From the NCBI GenBank assembly GCA_034359265.1, contig CP136897.1:19338001-19402000 (forward strand): a stretch of 64,000 nucleotides of DNA, read 5' to 3'. The translations under genes were made by a program, and so were the position numbers. Numbering within the stretch: position 1 is the first letter of the stretch; the number at the start of each line of letters is the position of its first letter. Source of the DNA: Canna indica. Its lineage: Eukaryota > Streptophyta > Magnoliopsida > Zingiberales > Cannaceae. Shown here piece after piece: positions 57,460 to 64,000 of this stretch. The notes under the pieces were generated by a model. That model did not search any database. It had not been told where the DNA came from and saw nothing but the letters and a program-made list of their open reading frames with translations.

Positions 57460-60400
57460 TTAATGTGGTGGTGCAGGTAACGCCTTAGGCTTTGGCTTAA
57501 CTTCTACTTCATTTACATTACGCACAAAGATGGCATCGGGCTCATGACTGCAAATTTTGTAAATTCGAATTGGCATCAAATAATAAGAAGAAGAAGACAA
57601 AAATATTTGCCGCTGTAATGAAAAGGATCAGTAAACTTACGGTGTGTCCCCCTCCTCAAACGTGTAGCTAGATGCAATAGCAAGCAAACGGCCATCTCTG
57701 CTGAAGGATAATGCAGCAATGCTTGTTGGGTATTTTGAATACTGTGGAACAATATATCATATGGCCATATGGGCATTGTTAGTTTTGGGCTGTAAGTAGA
57801 GAATGCACGTGAGTACAATGTATTCAGCATTTTCATGAAGGACTCAACCTGATAAAGTCTTTTCTTATTGTTGCCGTCCCATACATTAACATAACCGTCG
57901 CAACCTCCCGTAGCAAATGTCCCATAGCTGAACGAAGCAAAAAAGAAAAATAATCAATACTAAGTTTCGAACTAAAATCAGCTTTTATCAGCCTATCAGG
58001 TGAGTAGAGAGATTACATAGGATGGAATGCGATCGCATTGACAGGATAAACAGTGTCCCTCCCAGCCTCTGATTTCCGGTGGCACTTGAATGCATACCTG
58101 AATCAGCATTGTCTAGTGATACTGATGGTGGTATTGTAGATAAACATGATAAGAATTTATACTTTGTAAAAGAGAATATTTTAAAAACCAACTATCACTA
58201 GTTCAAAAGTGTACAAGTTAATTAACTGACATATTTAGTTTAATCCAGACGTGAATGGCTCATATCAGAAACAGAAAAAACATTATTCTACTGCAAAAGG
58301 CTTCCAGTATTCAGTTGGTGGTATTTGATTGATAATGTTAAAGATAGGTTCTGTCTACGCATAGAAATATGTTTAACAAGAGTTACACCTAGCTTTTAGC
58401 TGTGAGCAGAGAAATTTCTGGTACAACAGCATAGGTCCATAGGTAAATGAGTTGAAAAGAAGAAGAATGCAAGCATGTAGAACTCAAATAAAAAGTTTAT
58501 GCATAGGTGTAGGCATAGGTGCATGCATGGTATTTCTGACAAGAACCTAAGGATGGGTACTCAAGCTGAAGTATACAAGCTACATAGAAAAAGTGGAGTG
58601 CAATTTTAACTAAATTATTTACATTCTGCCTAAAGTGCTTTCAACTAGTTTAAAACAATGTTCGGCATGGATAGAATAAAGGGTTATCCATGGATTAGAT
58701 TTATAACAACATACTTCTTAGCTTGAGCAGCCTCTGATAAATCGAAGAACTCCATAGCTACTCGACCTTCAATTGAACTAAGAGCATAGCCTGCATCAAA
58801 TAGCAATAATATTACAAGGTGCTCCTCAACAATAAAACACCAAAAAATGTAAGAACAGTACAACTGACACCATAATTTCTAGGGTCAACCAGAAGTAGGC
58901 CATTAACACTCATGAAAAAGTAACCACCTAACAAAGCAGGAAAAATTGAAGCCAAATCTTCTGTGCAGGTAAAAGAATCCACAGTAGAAGTAAGAAAGTA
59001 GAAAAGATTTAAATGCAGGTAAAAAATTCAACAGGAAATGCATCTGATATGACGAGAATAAATTCTACGTCCAGTTCAAGATTTGCTTCCAAAGGCAACA
59101 ATCTCGTAATTAGAAAATCAAATTCAGTAAAAAGGAATTGCATCTAACAAATAAGCAGATTCAGATAATATACATCGAAATGCCTCAGTTACTAATTAAT
59201 AGCATCTAAGATACAAATTTGTGAAGATCACAATTTTTGTGAAAGAATTGACATAAACATTCACCTGTACCATTGGGATAACATCGAACACATCTTGTTT
59301 GATACTTCAATGATGATTCCCTTCTTTGTTCAGGTTGAGACATATTGCGCAAATCATAGACGTTGACATGCCTTCCAGCAGTAGCAACAACTAAGCGGTA
59401 ACCAACTAAGGAGAGAGAATATACTCGTTCAGGTAGTGGATATGTCCCAACAAGTGCACGATCTGGACCACCTGAACCTCTAGGATCCCAGCACTTCAGT
59501 GTCTTGTCCCAACTACCAGTAATAACTTGGCCTAAGAAGATTCAGAAGATTAACAACAAAATCAATCATACATTTGAGAACATCTTACCAAGATTTAGGT
59601 AAAGAAAACAATTTTTTCCTTTAGTTATGGCATTACATACAAGAGATCACCATGACTTTCACAGAAAAGTGAATGTACAAGTTTGCAAATCCATACAGAC
59701 CCTGCAATATTAATAATCTTGGACATGGCAAACAATCTGCTAACAATAAACCCCCTTGTCACAAACCCAACCTATTGGTGCTATCCTATTGATATAAGAA
59801 AATATGATAAGAATGTAATACTAAGAAACTGGGGTATTCTCCATTTTTATCTTCCAAGTCCTACTCCCACATATAAAAGAGAAAGACTGCTAGCAACTGA
59901 GTGTGCAAAAGCTACCTGCTGCATACGAGTACTCAACACAACGAACAGGAGAATCATGACGACCCAGAATATCCTCCTTGCCAGAAGCAAAAACAAACCT
60001 GAAAAGAATAAGCCAACAGAGAGCAATCAGCATGGCTAGACTCTTCATTAGTAATGTGCAACAGTGGATGATAACTGAACTTTAGAAGAGGTTAGGCATT
60101 CACAAATCCGTTAAAAGTTTCTCAGCATTCATAACAACCAAAGAACGTGTAGGTGTTCAAAGATATAAAAGCACCACATTGTTTAAAAGACAACGTCGAA
60201 TATTCTTTAACCAATCAACAAGTTAGACAAGAACAAAATCACACCAGGACATCTACTCAAGTAACTCAAAAAAATACCATTATTTTTTTGAACCAAAATG
60301 TGAGATCACATAAGCATGCCAAATAAAGTTATTTGTACAAAATACTTCAGTACTATCTTATCTTCAGTGGCAGGTTTAATAGTTAATACTATGTAAATAA

Positions 60401-62663
60401 ATTGATGTGATATTATCAATTACCAAGAATTAGAGAGATAGAGGCAAGGTTCTTTCTCTTAAAAAAGGGGGATAGCTATTGAAATAGAAGATAGTGCATA
60501 AAGACATTTGAAAAGCTTTTCTTCCCATAAGCCTTCTATATAGTCAAGGTAATAAGATTCTAAATTGCCACAAAGAAAGCTCTTCCGATCTCCTCTTTTG
60601 ACTTAGCATGCATTATATTGCGAAGGGCAAATTTTTTCAATGAAACTACTACATGTTTTTCAATTGCACACAAACAAGCACTTACTTTCAAAAATCAATA
60701 AGTCCATGAGATCATTTACCCATGGTTTCAAATACCGTACCGTACTGTCCGGTACGGCCGATATTTACCGGTTTTTTGAAAAATCGGTATACGAGATACC
60801 CGATATTGGGCGATACCGGGTATCTTGGTAAATACCGCCCGATATGAGCGGTATTTATCAAATACCGCCCATACCGGGCGGTATTTGAGGTCATACCGGG
60901 CGGTATTGCCCGGTATGACGTAACGGCTCTTAAAAAGAGCCGTTGAGTGGCATATAGCTGTTTGGGGCCGGATTTAAAATATTGTATTCATGTATTTGAC
61001 ATTTGGATCCTAAATTTAAGTATTTCTTGATCAATTATGTGTTATTGGAGTTATTTTTAACAACAAAAATAAAAAAACAATTTTTATTGGCCGGTATGCT
61101 TTTTTCGTACCGGCCCGTACTGTGTGTCGGTACGGTACAATACCGGTACATACCGGTACCGGTCACTGACCGAGATCGGTACCGATTCCAGTATTTTAAA
61201 CTATGCATTTACCAGATCAAATATATATTATTGAAAAAAGCAGTGTTTTGAAAAGCAAAGCACATACCACCATTATTTCAAGCACACAAGAACTAAAATA
61301 CAAACAGGAGTGGGATGAGTCAGAAAACATATGATGAATGTTTATACAAAGGACTTGCCGACAGAAGCAACTAGCAAGTGCTGACAACGATCCTAGCCAA
61401 ACCACTGTACAGTAATGGTTAAGAACAATACTTCAAGGTTAAGAATAAGGGGAAGAGGGTAAATGAGCAAGGCAGTTTTCTAGCCTCAATACAAAATCTT
61501 TCTCTTTTTTTTCTGAAATTTTAAGCTGATAAATGAGATCCATAATAAGAATGACAAATGTCAAATCGTTGGTGACAATCTAAACATCCAAAGGTTTCAA
61601 TTAAAACATCATAACACCATTACAGTTATTTTAAATTGTGTCAGTATTTGCTTCCTAAAACTGCCAAAGATTTTAGGAAGAAAGTTCAACAAACATGCTT
61701 CTTAGAATGACACCAATACCAAGGACAATAATATAACCAATATCCGCAGTTTAATATCATGAATTGATCTCTAGGGATTTCTGAACTGATAAATTCAGGT
61801 TTTTTCATGGAACACAAATAAATCTAGAATACAAGTACAACCATGAGGCTTCCTCTAAGATAGAGTCTAAATTCAACATGCTCAGATTGACACCTAGAAA
61901 TAGAGACTAGTAGAGAGAGAAACTATTTCGTGGGATTATGGATGCACACAGTGAACAAGGTTCCCACCGATGTTGGATCTAGGGAGGGGTCAAGATAAAA
62001 ATTCAGAAACATTTCATCGCCATTGCCAGACAAAGTCCACAAATCTAATGCTCCAACTTGAAAATCTTTCAATGGAAAACTATAAATTTTCCCACCTAGC
62101 AAAAATTTATGCATCTAAAGTCCTAAAACCAAGTGTTAAAGTTATTAATTGTTCGCTTGGCCTGGAAGGAACATTCTACTGAAAAATACACCTCAATTGA
62201 AATAGCTCAGTTATAACCAATTACTGTAGTAGTTGAATACCAGAAAAAGCAGCAAAAAGAATGCATTAGGAGAAATTCCCCGCGTACCTTCTCACCCGAC
62301 CATCGGCGCCGGCACTGAACCCCGACGAATCATCATGGAAGCAGCAATCGAGGACTGGGTCAGCATGCGCGAACTCCCCCTTGAGAGCATTAGCTCCAGC
62401 ATCATAGAGACGAAGAGTCTGACCAGGGGATCAATCATGCTTACTTCAGTGACCAAAGAGTTCAAGAGACTAAACCCTAGAGAGGCGGAATAAGAGGGAA
62501 GAAGGGAGGGGGGAATCAGAGGAGAAGTTTCGAGAGTTACCCTATCCCACGAGGAGACGAGGAGGAGGTCGCTGTGGTTGGAGAATCGGAGGTTGGAGAT
62601 GCCGTCGGAGGGGGGTCTGGAGAGCTCCCGACCGCCGGCGGGTGGAAGGGTGGCGGCGCTCAT
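57460..62663 (-). CDS. BUB3: Mitotic checkpoint protein BUB3 (WD40 propeller)
   Basis: Nine exons in transcript order: 62663-62541, 62418-62288, 59998-59916, 59531-59265, 58790-58715, 58097-58017, 57927-57849, 57741-57641, 57547-57460. All introns are GT-AG and phases agree, giving 342 residues, the usual BUB3 length. Signature segments are [12 protein letters not shown] near the start, [58 protein letters not shown] and [13 protein letters not shown]. The tail is [15 protein letters not shown]3 is a seven-bladed propeller that recruits BUB1/BUBR1-type proteins to kinetochores in the spindle checkpoint; plant BUB3.1 also acts at the phragmoplast with MAP65-3. The first Met at 62663 is preferred because family similarity starts there. 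Intron 2 (2.3 kb) carries a MITE. Confidence 0.97.
60721..61205. mobile_element. MITE in intron 2 of BUB3, 485 bp, perfect 8-bp target duplication
   Basis: CATTTACC flanks it on both sides (60713-60720 and 61206-61213). The ends are CATGGTTTCAAATACCG and the inverse complement CATAGTTTAAAATACTGG. The interior is packed with ccggtacgg, ataccg and cggtat motifs in both orientations. An 8-bp duplication points to a hAT-type origin. No coding capacity. Confidence 0.9.
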
Positions 62664-62900
62664 AGCGGACGGCGCGGAGATCGGAGGCGAGAAGGTAGGG
62701 TTTCGTTGGTGGAGGAAAAATCGCAACGCGAGTCAGGCAATGGCGAAGAGGGGAAGCGAAGAAGATGGGGCGAGTGCGGGCGGGGATTTCAAATCTTGGG
62801 CGGTGCCTGCTTCGTTAGAAACGGCTATTTTGAGAAGCTTGGGAGCGTCTCGGCGTCTTTAAAATAATGAACGTAATTAATTTATTTGGAAATTCTGACA
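62664..62900 (-). promoter_or_regulatory. BUB3 leader and proximal promoter, with an MSA-like motif
   Basis: GC-rich leader without a clear TATA box, as is common for housekeeping and cell-cycle genes. AACGGCTA (62820-62827, plus strand) contains the AACGG core of the mitosis-specific activator (MSA) element bound by three-repeat MYB factors, although its 5' flank does not fit the consensus. ccccgccc-like sequence lies near 62780. Both are candidates only. Confidence 0.35.
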
Positions 62901-63111
62901 TTAAAAAAACAAAAAAAAAATATTTTAACGTCACATTTTTATAGCAGCTGGTTCAATTCATGTTAGTGCGAATTTTTAAATTTAAATTTTATTTTTTATC
63001 GTGCAATATGTGCAAAAAAAGGGAACAAAATACTAGAATTAGAAATTAAACCTATGAGTTGATTATAGAAAAGAAGTGTGATACCTAATCACCAAACTAT
63101 GAGTTGATTAC
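62901..63111. other. Intergenic spacer
   Basis: AT-rich; the phrase aaactatgagttgatta occurs at about 63093 and a partial copy at about 63052. No gene. Confidence 0.4.
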
Positions 63112-63550
63112 ATGGGTGTGCATGAGCATCAGATAGATTCGAAATTGATTAGAATCTACCCAATCATATAGGTTTCGAATAGACTCGATTAAATTCGAGT
63201 AGGGTTCAGGAAAAAAAATAAGGAACTGATTAAAATCGGTTTCGGTTCTGGGTCCAACATATAGGGTACCTAGAACCGAAGTTAGTATATGAACTTTGTA
63301 CATTGGAATCGGTAAATGAACAGATTTCAACAGGGTACTTGGAACCTATATCTTGGAATCTGTAAATGAACATATTTCAATATAGTGCTCAAAACTTATA
63401 AATGAACAAGTTCTAACATAATACCCTGAACTTGTACTGCACAAGTTCTAGATAGGGTCCGATTTCAGATTCCAACAAATCAAGGTTTGTGTCCAAACCC
63501 TATAAATTGATCTTATATATGATAGGGTATAGGTATCATGAAAATACAAG
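63112..63550. repeat. Uninterrupted relative of the repeat split by the CACTA element
   Basis: Collinear, in inverse orientation, with 27000-27390 plus 32138-32281. It starts gggtgtgcatgagc, matching the tgcacaccc-type end at 32270-32281, and carries the same gaaccgaaa and ggttccaa phrases. The site equivalent to the CACTA insertion point is at about 63258-63262 and is empty. Confidence 0.7.
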
Positions 63551-63569
63551 ATATTTTGATCATTTTTCA

Positions 63570-64000
63570 TAGGGCTGACAATTTCTAACACGACACGATA
63601 ACTTGACACGACACAACACGACACAAAGTTACGGGGGGTTCAGATTTGGCTAAACGTGTGTTTTGATTAAACGGGTTCAACCCGAATTAATATGATTAAA
63701 TAATCGTGTTAATCCGAGTTGAACCTGTGTAACACGTATAAACATGATTAAACTCATTTAACTAAACGTGTTTAATCGTGTTATTGGACATATTTAAACC
63801 ATTTACCTGTTTATAAGAATATATATATATATACCAAGTATAGTATGCTATTATTTCGACACTGATCAGTTACGGATGTTGGATATATCTTGTTATTAAT
63901 ACTATTTCCATTGTGTTTAATTTTAATTTCAATAGCTTTCATTTTGTTCACTATTGAAATTATGTTTATCGTCGTTGTATCATGTAGGTGTATACACATA
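63570..64000. repeat. hAT-MITE-like sequence, right end not identified
   Basis: Begins tagggctgacaatttc, followed by many acacgacac, aacccgaatt and cgtgtttaatcgtgtt motifs in both orientations to about 63800, then an (AT)n tract. The style is that of plant hAT MITEs, but no second end or target duplication was seen before the window stops. Confidence 0.4.

Noticed and set aside
60640..61251. Tyr/Arg-rich frames in BUB3 intron 2
   Set aside because: They fall inside the MITE and come from repeated ataccg/cggtat motifs.

Overview
The window is nuclear DNA of a flowering plant. The evidence is canonical GT-AG introns, AT-rich intergenic DNA packed with plant transposon families (CACTA, hAT, PIF/Harbinger-like and Mutator-like MITEs, L1 LINEs, SINE-like units, a TRIM, an LTR element with an initiator-Met primer site), and plant-type genes. 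The very GC-rich 5' halves of the ARM-repeat and DUF936 genes next to an AT-rich background suggest a monocot, probably a commelinid. The species cannot be fixed from the sequence alone. All gene models and repeat edges were read by eye.

Four well-supported genes are present: an ARM-repeat protein without a U-box (17903-19056, +, two exons, 352 aa); an autoinhibited P2B Ca2+-ATPase of the ACA1/2/7 type (37635-43484, +, seven exons, 1020 aa); a DUF936-family protein (47771-50191, +, four exons, 643 aa); and the WD40 spindle-checkpoint protein BUB3 (57460-62663, -, nine exons, 342 aa). A fifth, less certain gene at 55212-55445 (-) encodes a 77-residue secreted acidic peptide. A D-type cyclin relic (44403-45155, -) lies tail-to-tail with the Ca2+-ATPase and is broken. 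These genes do not form a functional cluster.

Layout: 1-7.5 kb is repeat-rich, with a hAT MITE and a 5'-truncated LINE flanked by a 17-bp target duplication. 7.57-15.72 kb is one LTR retrotransposon (minus orientation, CGTAG target duplication) that keeps only gag-like remains and is itself invaded by a PIF/Harbinger-like MITE. It sits inside older Ty3-like gag debris that continues to about 16.6 kb. The ARM gene is at 17.9-19.1 kb. 19-27 kb is intergenic, with a 706-bp foldback element and LINE debris. 27.39-32.13 kb is a CACTA element with CCG target duplication, inserted in an older repeat whose uninterrupted relative lies at 63.1 kb. 32-37 kb is intergenic. 37.3-45.2 kb holds the ATPase and the cyclin relic, and 47.8-50.2 kb the DUF936 gene. 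51.4-52.3 kb has a complete 350-bp TRIM and a hAT MITE side by side. 55.2 kb has the peptide gene, and 57.4-62.9 kb BUB3 with an 8-bp-TSD MITE in intron 2. The window ends in dispersed repeats.

The clearest structures are the nested insertions, several of which can be dated relative to each other by target duplications. No new multi-gene system was recognised; the least explained items are the acidic secreted peptide, the long hairpins, and a gene-like insertion in one LTR.
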